Source: UBA8106 sp913052135 (lineage in GTDB: Bacteria > Acidobacteriota > Vicinamibacteria > Vicinamibacterales > UBA823). Taken from it: a DNA stretch of 64,000 nucleotides. Below the pieces are notes generated by a model that was not told the DNA's origin, did not search any database, and saw only the letters and a program-made list of their open reading frames with translations. Below are positions 17,164 to 24,870 of this stretch, piece by piece. Location of the stretch: the NCBI GenBank assembly GCA_913052135.1, contig CAJXDY010000002.1, positions 35,445 to 99,444 of the forward strand, in the 5' to 3' direction. Each line of letters starts with the position of its first letter. Position 1 is the stretch's first letter. The position numbers and the translations under genes are program-made.

Positions 17164-17712
17164 ATGACGAGACATAGTTTTACTTGCAGAATACGTCATT
17201 ACGTTGGAGTGATGTTTTTTCTCGGACTCATGACTGTGCCAATTGAGGCACAAAAAACCATTATTATTGTGAGGCACGCCGAGAAAGTTGATGACTCACA
17301 TAATCCCCAACTATCTCCAAAAGGTAAGATGCGGGCCCAGGCACTAGCACGTCATCTCCAAGATGTCGGAATTAATGCCGTGTACTCGACTGGGTATATT
17401 AGAACGATTGATACAGTCTCACCACTTGCGAAGACTTTGGGGCTCAGCGTATCGTTGGAACCCATTCACGATATCAATGCTTTCTCAGACAACGCGATCA
17501 CCCGCTATCACGAAGCGCTTGTGACACAACTGCAGCGTATGCACCAGGATGACGTTGTTTTAATTGTGGGACATTCGAACTCATTACCGAGTTTACTTCA
17601 AACACTTGGCCACCCCGAACCGATTGCTATTGCTAGTGAAGAGTATGACAACCTGTTTGTCGTGATTCCAAGACTGGGAGGGCCACCAAGTGTCTTAAGG
17701 TTTCGGTTCTAA
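17164..17712 (+). CDS. Secreted histidine phosphatase family protein
   Basis: A 182-residue protein with a probable signal peptide (about residues 1-30, hydrophobic YVGVMFFLGLMTVPIEA), followed by a phosphoglycerate-mutase-like fold. The nucleophile motif VRHAEK (R and H near residues 37-38) and the second catalytic histidine in VGHSNS are present, as are the YSTGYIRTIDT residues. Such short proteins are usually phosphohistidine or phosphoester phosphatases; export suggests an extracytoplasmic phosphoester substrate. AAAGGAAAAGG precedes the ATG. Confidence 0.8.
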   Translation: MTRHSFTCRIRHYVGVMFFLGLMTVPIEAQKTIIIVRHAEKVDDSHNPQLSPKGKMRAQALARHLQDVGINAVYSTGYIRTIDTVSPLAKTLGLSVSLEPIHDINAFSDNAITRYHEALVTQLQRMHQDDVVLIVGHSNSLPSLLQTLGHPEPIAIASEEYDNLFVVIPRLGGPPSVLRFRF

Positions 17713-17773
17713 TGTTTTATTTAGTTTTTAATTACGAGAACTTCATTGGACGTCACAGATCCGCCTACGTCGA

Positions 17774-18442
17774 TCACGTAAAAGTAACGAAATCATCGAG
17801 CGGTTTCTTGGTGATGTTTGGAACTGTCGTACCTTCGGCAGGATAACCTACCACAAGCAAGAGGAACGGACGTTCATGTATTGGTCGTTTCAAAATCTTG
17901 TTCAGAAACTTCATTGGACTTGGTGTGTGTGTTAGTGAGACCAGACCCGCATGATGAATAGCAGTGATCAGCAGGCCCGTGGCAATACCTACAGATTCTT
18001 GCACGTAGTAATGTTTTACATTCCGTCCGTCTGGCAGTAGACCGTGGGTTTCTGCGAAAATCGCGATTAAGCAGGGAGCTGTTTCTAGGAAAGGCTTATG
18101 CTCGTTGGTTCCAAGTGGTGCGAGTGCATCCAGCCACTCACGAGGTGCTCGACCACTGTAGAATGTTCGCTCCTCTTCCTCTGCACCTTCACGAATCTGT
18201 GCCTTCATAGTGGGATCTGTCACAACAACAAAATGCCATGGTTGGAGATTTGCACCGCTCGGTGCGGTACCTGCGGCTCGAAGACAATGCTTAATAACAC
18301 TGTGCGGTACTGGTTGGCTTGAGAAGTCACGCACAGTTCGGCGTCCGCTTATTTCTTCATAGAAAGTTTTAGCACGACGGCGCATTATGTGTTCCGGGTA
18401 CTGTTTGTAATTGGCAAGGGGAAGGAATTGATGTGTCGACAT
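17774..18442 (-). CDS. Iodotyrosine deiodinase-like nitroreductase-fold flavoprotein
   Basis: A 222-residue FMN protein of the nitroreductase superfamily that matches the iodotyrosine deiodinase (IYD) branch rather than ordinary nitroreductases. FMN-contact motifs are RRTVRDFS and AAGTAPSGANLQPW; the C-terminal half has ESVGIATGLLITAIHHAG and LTHTPSPMKFLN. The substrate-lid triad described for IYD (Glu, Tyr, Lys) is matched by E91, Y95 and K116. The enzyme would reductively remove halogen from halotyrosines, but this is inference from motif conservation. The ATG at 18442 is fixed by GGAGG eight bases upstream. It is transcribed alone. Confidence 0.82.
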   Translation of the reverse strand: MSTHQFLPLANYKQYPEHIMRRRAKTFYEEISGRRTVRDFSSQPVPHSVIKHCLRAAGTAPSGANLQPWHFVVVTDPTMKAQIREGAEEEERTFYSGRAPREWLDALAPLGTNEHKPFLETAPCLIAIFAETHGLLPDGRNVKHYYVQESVGIATGLLITAIHHAGLVSLTHTPSPMKFLNKILKRPIHERPFLLLVVGYPAEGTTVPNITKKPLDDFVTFT

Positions 18443-18970
18443 GTAAAGATCCTCCAAAGTTACATTGTTGTTTTGATAGCGGGTCGACTAATTTTCCTAG
18501 CAGACCAGTTGGCGATCAATGTCTCACAACTTAAAAATTAATCCCTACCATCACTTTTATTCACAGTTGCAGACCACAACTTTTATCGTCAGTGCTTGAA
18601 ATTAAGAGACTAGAGTAATCGGTGAGAAATTGGAAATGTGAGGATATCCTACGGTTAGGTATGTGAGGACGTAATCGCCCCTTTTATTCGATATTTCTAA
18701 CCCATGTCTGTGGGAGCTCGACGTTATGATAAGTGCTCATTAGTCAGCTAGTTACGAGTTTGTTGCGATTTCTTGATTGTGGAGAGTGAACATGTTGGAT
18801 CAAGTTGGGTTGTCATTAATTTTTGGATTTCACTTTTAAAGTATGTCTTACTGCAGAATTATCGAACTCTTGGATTGCGCACCGCGAATGTCGGGGAGTG
18901 TTTGAAAAACAAGAACGAGATAGGTTATTGCTTGCTCTAGACTGGAATCAAGCGTAGACGAAATATCGTA
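18443..18970 (+). other. 528-bp intergenic region with short direct repeats
   Basis: This divergent spacer separates the deiodinase-like gene and the ketopantoate reductase gene. It is AT-rich and holds no long ORF. Visible items are two copies of ATGTGAGGA (18636-18644 and 18661-18669, 25 bp apart) and a 15-codon ORF at 18792-18839 with GGAGAG five bases upstream. The repeats could be operator half-sites; neither item is strong evidence of function. Confidence 0.4.
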
Positions 18971-19906
18971 ATGACATCTTTAAGTATTGCAATTTTAGGC
19001 TCCGGTGCAGTTGGTGGTTATTACGGAGCAAAACTAGCAAACGCAGGCCACAAAGTAACGTTTCTGGCTAGAGGGCCGCACTTGCAGGCTATTCGTAATA
19101 ACGGATTAATGATCCGGAGTGTGCTCGGCGACTTGACTGTAAGAGCTAATGCGACTGATGACGCCTCTGAGGTTGGGCACGTTGACTTTGTCTTAGTCAC
19201 TGTTAAGACCTATGACAACAAGAGTGCGTTACCAATGTTAAAGGCAATGGTCGGATCGAATACGGTTGTTTTAACTCTGCAGAACGGAGTCGATAGTGTA
19301 AATGAGATTGCTGATGTTATTGGTGAGGCACCAGTCCTTGGGGGTGCAACGTACATTGCAACAGCGGTAGTAAGCCCTGGTCTAATTGAACAGACGGGAA
19401 CCCATCGGCAGATTGTCTTCGGTGAAGTCTTCGGGGAACGTAACAATTTATCTAAGCGGGTTGAAAATCTTTCCAGACTTCTTATAGAAGCGGAAATAGA
19501 AGTGGAAGCGGTCAAAGATGCGCGTGTACAATTGTGGGAAAAGCTGATTTACCTCTCGCCGTTTGCAGGTTTTACCGGAGCGAGCAGGTTGCCCACCGGA
19601 CCAGTGTGGACTGATCCGGAAATCCGAGGGCTTTTCATGGACGCTGTCGGGGAGGTAGAGCAAGTCGCCCGCGCTCATGACATACCAGTCAGCGACATTA
19701 TTCGGCAGAAGATTGTTGATTACATGGATAGTATTCCTGGTGCGACCCGTTCTTCACTCCTTATTGACCTTTCACAAGGCAAGCGTCTTGAAGTTGATGC
19801 GTTGCTCGGTTCAGTGATGCGTCGTGGCCGCAAGGTTGGCGTAGCGACTCCGGTCACGTCGGCCCTGTACGCTGTACTCAAGCCGCACGCTGGAGGTCGG
19901 GACTAG
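18971..19906 (+). CDS. 2-dehydropantoate 2-reductase family protein
   Basis: A 311-residue NADPH-dependent reductase of the PanE/ApbA family, which reduces ketopantoate to pantoate in coenzyme A synthesis. The N-terminal Rossmann motif is LGSGAVGGYYGAKL (residues 9-22), followed by TLQNGVDS, the GATYIATAVVSPG block, and a catalytic-type lysine in WEKLIYLSPFAG. The C-terminal helix bundle SSLLIDLSQGKRLEVDALLG is typical. Paralogues of this fold act on other 2-oxo acids, and no other pan gene is nearby, so pantothenate function is likely but not certain. No good SD is seen. Confidence 0.8.
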   Translation: MTSLSIAILGSGAVGGYYGAKLANAGHKVTFLARGPHLQAIRNNGLMIRSVLGDLTVRANATDDASEVGHVDFVLVTVKTYDNKSALPMLKAMVGSNTVVLTLQNGVDSVNEIADVIGEAPVLGGATYIATAVVSPGLIEQTGTHRQIVFGEVFGERNNLSKRVENLSRLLIEAEIEVEAVKDARVQLWEKLIYLSPFAGFTGASRLPTGPVWTDPEIRGLFMDAVGEVEQVARAHDIPVSDIIRQKIVDYMDSIPGATRSSLLIDLSQGKRLEVDALLGSVMRRGRKVGVATPVTSALYAVLKPHAGGRD

Positions 19907-19915
19907 GGTAACTTC

Positions 19916-20734
19916 TTGTTCGATTTCAATATTCTCATCATTACAGTTACCGGAGCTGTGGCTGGCTGTCTCGGCTCGTTGTTGGGGATCAGTGGCGGGA
20001 TCTTCCTCGTGCCCTTCTTGATCCTTGCTCTTGAACTTCCAGTAAGGACAGCTGTTGCTATAAGTTTGATGACCGTCATTGCTACGTCTAGCGTGGCGTC
20101 AGCAAACGAAGCTAGTCAGCGTCTACTGAATCTCCGACTTGGTATGTTGCTTCAACTTACTTCCACGGTTGGTGTATTAACAGGTGGTCTGACCGCGATG
20201 GTGATATCAGAGCAGGCAGTGCTCAGGTTGTTCGCCATCATTTCTGTTGTCAGTGCCATCATTATTTTTAGTAGGCTTGGTCGGCGTAACGTCACACTCG
20301 ATCCGGATGCGGATCCTGGACGCCTTGGGGGTCGGTTCTTTGAACAAGAAAGCGGTGGAGTGGTTACCTATCGGGTGCGACGTGTTTGGCTTGGATTAGG
20401 GGTGTCTTTTATCGCAGGGAATTTAGCAAGCGTACTTGGTATTGGGGGTGGAATTATTACAGTGCCAGTTCTCAATGTCTGGTGCGGAGTGCCGATGCGC
20501 GTTGCGGCGGCAACGAGTGCTTTCCTCATTGGTATTACGGCGGTTGCTGCGATTCCAGCCTACTACGTAAGCGGCGACATTGTAGGATATTTATCGGCAG
20601 CTGCCGTCTTAGGAGTTCTCTTTGGTGCGCGAGTAGGTTTTTGGGTGGGCTCATGGAGCCGAGCTAAGTGGCTCAAGTTACTGTTGGGAGTCACATTACT
20701 CGCGGTTTCAGCGTTCTTATTTGCAAGACTGTGA
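19916..20734 (+). CDS. TauE/SafE-family membrane transporter
   Basis: A 272-residue integral membrane protein with about eight hydrophobic segments arranged as two repeats; the glycine-rich repeats GCLGSLLGISGGIFLVP and LASVLGIGGGIITVP mark the TauE/SafE (DUF81) family of sulfite/organosulfonate or organic-anion exporters. The probable start is TTG, eight bases after AGGG. Its stop codon overlaps the start of the DUF1634 gene (TGATG), so the two are cotranslated; this TauE-DUF1634 pairing recurs in bacteria. The substrate is unknown. Confidence 0.82.
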   Translation: MFDFNILIITVTGAVAGCLGSLLGISGGIFLVPFLILALELPVRTAVAISLMTVIATSSVASANEASQRLLNLRLGMLLQLTSTVGVLTGGLTAMVISEQAVLRLFAIISVVSAIIIFSRLGRRNVTLDPDADPGRLGGRFFEQESGGVVTYRVRRVWLGLGVSFIAGNLASVLGIGGGIITVPVLNVWCGVPMRVAAATSAFLIGITAVAAIPAYYVSGDIVGYLSAAAVLGVLFGARVGFWVGSWSRAKWLKLLLGVTLLAVSAFLFARL

Positions 20735-21030
20735 TGTCTAAGATTAACGATACAAATCGGTTTGAAACCATTGTTAGTGCGGTTCTTTGGAACGGCATGA
20801 GCGTGGCCACGGCGTCCCTAGTGATCGGCCTTTTGTTTTGGATGTTCGGACTGTTCAACGTGGTGAGTGCAGGCCTGTTGCATGCTGGTTTGATCATTGT
20901 GGTGGGAATGCCGACCCTTCGAGCCTTATTGGCGTTCAGTCGATTCCTGCGGGCCGGCGAATGGTCGTTTGTTGCCATTACTGCCGGTGTTTTTGCGATG
21001 CTCGTAACGTCGCTAGTGCTTGCGTTTTGA
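20734..21030 (+). CDS. DUF1634 small membrane protein
   Basis: A 98-residue protein with three hydrophobic segments (about residues 20-42, 47-66 and 76-97). The family DUF1634 is commonly encoded next to TauE/SafE exporters, as here, and is presumably an accessory subunit. The start is the ATG of a TGATG overlap with the exporter stop codon, which fixes it; a longer in-frame ORF from 20668 would lie inside the exporter gene. Confidence 0.75.
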   Translation: MSKINDTNRFETIVSAVLWNGMSVATASLVIGLLFWMFGLFNVVSAGLLHAGLIIVVGMPTLRALLAFSRFLRAGEWSFVAITAGVFAMLVTSLVLAF

Positions 21031-21040
21031 GATTGGAAGC

Positions 21041-21337
21041 CTACTCTGTGCCAGATGGGTGCAAAATGACGACAGTCGCACCCAGATGTGATTCAGGGGC
21101 GTCGTGGAAGGATCGGACGTAGGTGTTACGATCCAATACGGCTTGGACAATTCCTCGTTGTACGCCAATGCCACGACCATGGATGAGACGAATCTCCACA
21201 AAACCCGCTGCTTGAGCCTCTTTTAGGTACTCTCTGACGACGGAACGAATATCACTTGGAGCAAACATGTGCAAATCCAAGGTCCCATCAATTGGCACCT
21301 GATGAGGCCGCGCTTTCCTTGTTTCTGCATCTGCCAT
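21041..21337 (-). CDS. Smr-domain protein
   Basis: A 98-residue stand-alone Smr (small MutS-related) domain. The LDLHMFAPSD and LIHGRGIGVQRG motifs define the domain; the usual LDLHG signature is LDLHMF here, while the GRG loop with its histidine is intact. Smr domains are nucleases or nucleic-acid-binding modules. The short length and lack of other domains place it with YdaL/SmrB-like solo proteins. It lies 43 bp upstream-to-downstream from queF in the same direction and converges on the DUF1634 gene. Confidence 0.85.
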   Translation of the reverse strand: MADAETRKARPHQVPIDGTLDLHMFAPSDIRSVVREYLKEAQAAGFVEIRLIHGRGIGVQRGIVQAVLDRNTYVRSFHDAPESHLGATVVILHPSGTE

Positions 21338-21380
21338 CTGTGTTCCTAAGGGTAATTATCGGTTCGCAGGATGTCGGTTA

Positions 21381-21743
21381 CTAGCCGTCCAGCCCGCTTT
21401 GGGCTACATATCGCGCACTTACCGACGTGGTCAGACCACCACGGACTGAGAACTCACCGATAACAACCATGCGGCGAGGCTGGCAGGCTGCCACAAGATC
21501 GTCCAAGATTTGGTTAGTGGCGGCTTCATAAAAAATTCCACGGTTCCGGTACTCGATGAGGTAGTATTTCAACGCCTTCAGTTCTATGCAGCGTTGGTCA
21601 GGGCTGTAGGTAATGGTAATTTCGCCGAAATCCGGAAGTCCGGTCTTTGGACAGACGGATGTAAACTCAGGGCACCGGATAACAATTTCATAATCACGCT
21701 CCGGCCTGGGGTTGGAGAAGGTCTCAATAGGTGAATCCGGCAT
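21381..21743 (-). CDS. queF: NADPH-dependent 7-cyano-7-deazaguanine reductase (preQ1 synthase)
   Basis: A 120-residue unimodular (type I) QueF that reduces the nitrile preQ0 to preQ1 for queuosine in tRNA. The thioimide-forming cysteine is C31 (FTSVCP) and the proton donor D38 (GLPDFG), seven residues apart as in the Bacillus enzyme. The QueF signature ELKALKYY is present. Length matches short QueFs, about half the E. coli form. No other queuosine gene is nearby, and no preQ1 riboswitch was recognised in the short upstream region. Confidence 0.93.
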   Translation of the reverse strand: MPDSPIETFSNPRPERDYEIVIRCPEFTSVCPKTGLPDFGEITITYSPDQRCIELKALKYYLIEYRNRGIFYEAATNQILDDLVAACQPRRMVVIGEFSVRGGLTTSVSARYVAQSGLDG

Positions 21744-21799
21744 AATAGAGATTTTATCATTGTCTTGGGATAACGTATGAAGAGCTCGGATGCGTATTG

Positions 21800-21828
21800 T
21801 TGACAGACGAACGTCTACGATCTAGCAT
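21800..21828 (+). promoter_or_regulatory. Sigma-70 promoter of the HU gene
   Basis: TTGACA (21800-21805) and TAGCAT (21823-21828) are separated by exactly 17 bp. The predicted start near 21835 gives a leader of about 85 nt before the HU-like gene. The spacer contains the small palindrome GACGAACGTC. This is the best sigma-70 match seen in the window. Confidence 0.6.
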
Positions 21829-21919
21829 ACGGGCGTTTTTGATTGGTTCCGCAACTGCCGCCGGCGCGCGCGGTGGTGACCGGATGTAACAGGCGCGCTT
21901 GAAGTCAGGGAGGATGCCG

Positions 21920-22216
21920 ATGGCCGAGGGCAAGAGAATGAGCAAGTCTGAACTGTTCTCACATTTTGCTGAGAAGTTTGATATGAAACGTTCTCAAGCG
22001 CGAGAATTTTTTGACGAGTTAAACGACTTGGCAGAGAAGGAACTGAAGCGCGTGGGTGAGTTTGTTTTGCCCGGAATGGGAAAATTTGTTAAACAGAATC
22101 GTAAAGCTCGCCAGGGTCGTAATCCGGCCACCGGTGAGACAATTCAGATTCCAGCGAAGACCGTTGTTAAGGCGAGGATTGCCAAGGCGTTGAAGGACGC
22201 GGTTCTACCTAATTAA
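21920..22216 (+). CDS. HU/IHF-family DNA-binding protein
   Basis: A 98-residue nucleoid-associated protein. The N-terminal helices are followed by the DNA-binding beta-arm, marked by GRNPATGETIQIPAKTVVKAR, including the proline that intercalates DNA. It dimerises and bends DNA. The ATG at 21920 is chosen over 21914 and 21899 because AGGGAGG ends six bases before it. It has its own strong promoter and a hairpin downstream. Confidence 0.9.
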   Translation: MAEGKRMSKSELFSHFAEKFDMKRSQAREFFDELNDLAEKELKRVGEFVLPGMGKFVKQNRKARQGRNPATGETIQIPAKTVVKARIAKALKDAVLPN

Positions 22217-22251
22217 ATTAGGGTAAACCGGTATTTCAGATAGTTTCACTG

Positions 22252-22275
22252 CACAGACGCCTTGAGGCGTCTGTG
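22252..22275 (+). terminator. Strong hairpin after the HU gene (terminator-like, no U tract)
   Basis: A perfect 10-bp stem, CACAGACGCC and GGCGTCTGTG, closes a TTGA tetraloop 35 nt after the HU stop codon. It is not followed by a T run, so it is either a Rho-assisted terminator, a 3'-end-protecting hairpin, or a transcribed regulatory structure. Confidence 0.55.
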
Positions 22276-22605
22276 TCGTGGCTGGAAAAATGACTTCCGG
22301 TGGCGGTCGGCTGGGGGTTAGTGCCTGGCGCCTTGAGGTTCTTATTGGCAGGCATCTGGATTCGCTAGCCTGATTTGTTCGCCTTGTAGTTCGAGTCATT
22401 TGCTCAGGCCTTCGAAGAGTTGTTGAGTGTGTCTGGCTGCCAGTTACCTGCTCTGTAGCCAGCACATTTGCTCTCGCATCCAGTCGGTTAGCCTTGGTTA
22501 TTTTCAAGGGACTAAACGTCGGATTATCTAACCACCAACACGCTCCAGTCTAATCGTGCCATTACAATCAAAACTGTATTCCAGATTTTCTGGTGAGGAT
22601 TCTGT
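22276..22605 (+). other. Unannotated 330-bp spacer before the dihydrolipoyl dehydrogenase gene
   Basis: The spacer has no credible coding sequence; an ORF of 100 codons on the minus strand is threonine/arginine/proline-rich in a way typical of antisense reading. A weak dyad of TGCCTG and CAGGCA is present near 22331-22352. No tRNA, riboswitch or known ncRNA was recognised. It presumably holds the promoter of the downstream gene. Confidence 0.3.
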
Positions 22606-24024
22606 GTGACGTCTGAATATGATGTTGTGATCGTCGGGGCCGGAACTGGCGGTTATGTTGCGGCCATTCGAGCCGCACAGCTGGGTCAGCGGACTGCTGT
22701 CGTCGAGCAACATGGTGCTTTAGGTGGCACATGTTTGCATCGGGGATGCATTCCTACCAAAGCGCTTCTCGAGCATGCTCATGCCTTTAAGATTGTGCAG
22801 GATGCTAAGACGTGGGGTATTACCTTGGGAGAGGCGGCCGTCAGCATCGACATGAAACAGGTTCAGGCGAGGAAAAACCGAATTATTAAGAATTTAAGTA
22901 AAGGGCTTGAATTCTTATTCAAGAAGAACAAAATCGAGTGGATTCGAGGTTGTGGTCGACTTCTCGCGCCAGGTCGATTGGAAGTAAATGACAACGGGAC
23001 ATTTAAGACCATCTCTGCTCGTGAAATTGTGCTTGCCACGGGTTCAACCCCACGTACGGTTCCGGGCATTGAGATTGATCGCCAGCGGATTATCACAAGT
23101 GATCAAGCGATGATGCTCGATCATGCGCCACCATCAATGATTATTCTTGGTAGTGGGGCTGTCGGTGTGGAATTCGCTTCAATTTTTCAACGGTTTGGAG
23201 TCGACGTGACGTTAATCGAGATTATGGATCGACTCGTGCCACTCGAAGACGTGGCGGTCTCAAAGGAATTAGAGCGATCGTTTCGTAAGCAGGGTATTCG
23301 CATACTTACTGATACCAAAGTGACAGCAGCTATGTCTGAGGCTGACCACGTTAGAGTGGAAGCTACTGGACCAAAGGGGGAAATTGAGCACTTTGAGGCC
23401 GCTTACTTACTCGTGGCAACCGGTCGTGGGCCTGTAACAAACAACCTTGTGGCCGATGATGTCGATCTAAAGCTTGAGCACGGTTTCATTCGTGTAGACG
23501 AATTGTACCGAACATCCGTGCAGGGTGTGTCTGCGGTGGGAGATGTGATCACTCTCGGTTGGCCTGGCCATCCGCAACTGGCGCATCTGTCATCAGCGGA
23601 GGGTATCTTAGTGGCGGAACGGATTGCTGGTCGCAAGGTCACTCCGTTGAACTACGGTCACGTACCATCTTGTGTATATTGCGAGCCAGAAATCGGCAGC
23701 GTAGGGTTAACAGAAGAAGCGGCCATCCAACGTGGTCACCGTGTTCGGGTTGGTACCTTCCCGTTCGGAGTGCTAGGACGAGCCAAGATCTCAGGCGATA
23801 CAGATGGGTTTGTAAAGATTGTGTCGGATGAGCAAGACGATAAGATTTTAGGTCTCCACATGATCGGACCCCGCGCCACCGAACTAATCGCAGAGGCAGC
23901 ACTGGCGTTACGTATGGAGTGCACGAGTTTAGACCTTGGCCGTACAATTCACGCGCATCCAACGTTATCAGAAGCAATTGCTGAAGCAGCACACGCGACC
24001 CACGGCGACGCAATTCATGCTTAG
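22606..24024 (+). CDS. lpdA: Dihydrolipoyl dehydrogenase
   Basis: A 472-residue flavoprotein disulfide reductase, the E3 component that reoxidises dihydrolipoamide of 2-oxoacid dehydrogenase or glycine cleavage complexes with NAD+. The FAD motif GAGTGGYVAA is at residues 11-20, the redox disulfide is C43/C48 (GGTCLHRGCIPTK), the NAD motif GSGAVGVEFAS follows, and the C-terminal His-Glu dyad is in HAHPTLSEAIAEA. The start is GTG. No E1 or E2 gene lies next to it, but lipB follows 84 bp downstream, tying it to lipoate metabolism. The family member is well conserved and complete. Confidence 0.93.
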   Translation: MTSEYDVVIVGAGTGGYVAAIRAAQLGQRTAVVEQHGALGGTCLHRGCIPTKALLEHAHAFKIVQDAKTWGITLGEAAVSIDMKQVQARKNRIIKNLSKGLEFLFKKNKIEWIRGCGRLLAPGRLEVNDNGTFKTISAREIVLATGSTPRTVPGIEIDRQRIITSDQAMMLDHAPPSMIILGSGAVGVEFASIFQRFGVDVTLIEIMDRLVPLEDVAVSKELERSFRKQGIRILTDTKVTAAMSEADHVRVEATGPKGEIEHFEAAYLLVATGRGPVTNNLVADDVDLKLEHGFIRVDELYRTSVQGVSAVGDVITLGWPGHPQLAHLSSAEGILVAERIAGRKVTPLNYGHVPSCVYCEPEIGSVGLTEEAAIQRGHRVRVGTFPFGVLGRAKISGDTDGFVKIVSDEQDDKILGLHMIGPRATELIAEAALALRMECTSLDLGRTIHAHPTLSEAIAEAAHATHGDAIHA

Positions 24025-24107
24025 TAGCATCAATTTAGTTACCTGTATTAATGATTGAGGTTTGAGTATTCGGCTCAATATAGTGATACCGCAGATGGGT
24101 GAATTAA

Positions 24108-24794
24108 TTGTCTAAGAGCCCGCATGCAGTATTGGTAGAGGGAACTGGGACACTTGAGGTGCGTCGACTTGGTTGTGTTTCGTACAACGAAGCGCTTCTT
24201 TTGCAGCAACAATTCGTGAAAGCTCGCCGTGCTGGAGAAGTTCCAGATTTGCTTCTTCTTTTGCAGCATCCTCATGTGCTTACGGTTGGTGCTGGTGCCC
24301 GTCACAGTCACGGAAATATTGTGGCGGACTCGGCTACCTTGCAGGCTAAAGGTATACAAGTGGTCGAAGTGGGCCGAGGAGGCGATGTTACTTATCATGG
24401 CCCAGGGCAGTTAGTCGGTTACCCAATCGTTGACCTTCGGCCAGACCGATGCGACGTGCGTCGATACATGCGGGATCTTGAGGAAGTCATGATTCGGACA
24501 GCTGGAACGTTTGGGGTTACGGCCGAACGAGTTAGTGGTCTTACTGGTGTGTGGGTCGGCAATGCGAAACTAGGGGCTATAGGAGTCCGGATCTCAAAAT
24601 GGATTACAAGTCATGGGTTCGCCTTCAACGTTATGACAGATCTTGAGTATTTCAATTTAATCGTGCCATGTGGCATCAAAGATCGTCCAGCGACTTCCTT
24701 GTCGGCATTACTTGGACGCATGGTTTCGGTAACCGAGGTTGAACAGGTTCTAACGGAACATTTTTCTGTTGTCTTCGACCGTTCAGTTATCTAA
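24108..24794 (+). CDS. lipB: Lipoyl(octanoyl) transferase
   Basis: A 228-residue cysteine/lysine-dyad acyltransferase that moves octanoate from acyl carrier protein to lipoyl domains. The catalytic lysine is K154 (GNAKLGAIG) and the cysteine is C188 (VPCGI); the substrate-pocket stretch GRGGDVTYHGPGQLVGYP and HGFAFNV are conserved. The probable start is TTG at 24108, without a strong SD. It follows lpdA on the same strand, so the two serve the same lipoylated complexes. LipA is not in the window. Confidence 0.93.
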   Translation: MSKSPHAVLVEGTGTLEVRRLGCVSYNEALLLQQQFVKARRAGEVPDLLLLLQHPHVLTVGAGARHSHGNIVADSATLQAKGIQVVEVGRGGDVTYHGPGQLVGYPIVDLRPDRCDVRRYMRDLEEVMIRTAGTFGVTAERVSGLTGVWVGNAKLGAIGVRISKWITSHGFAFNVMTDLEYFNLIVPCGIKDRPATSLSALLGRMVSVTEVEQVLTEHFSVVFDRSVI

Positions 24795-24870
24795 CCGCTA
24801 CTGAATGACAGTTATATTCTGGTTAAGTCTAGCTGCCCTTAAGGTGCAATCTAGGGAATAAAGATATCTG

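Noticed and set aside
22205..22507. A 100-codon minus-strand ORF after the HU gene
   Set aside because: Its composition (Thr, Arg and Pro repeats) is typical of chance reading, it overlaps the hairpin, and it has no SD.
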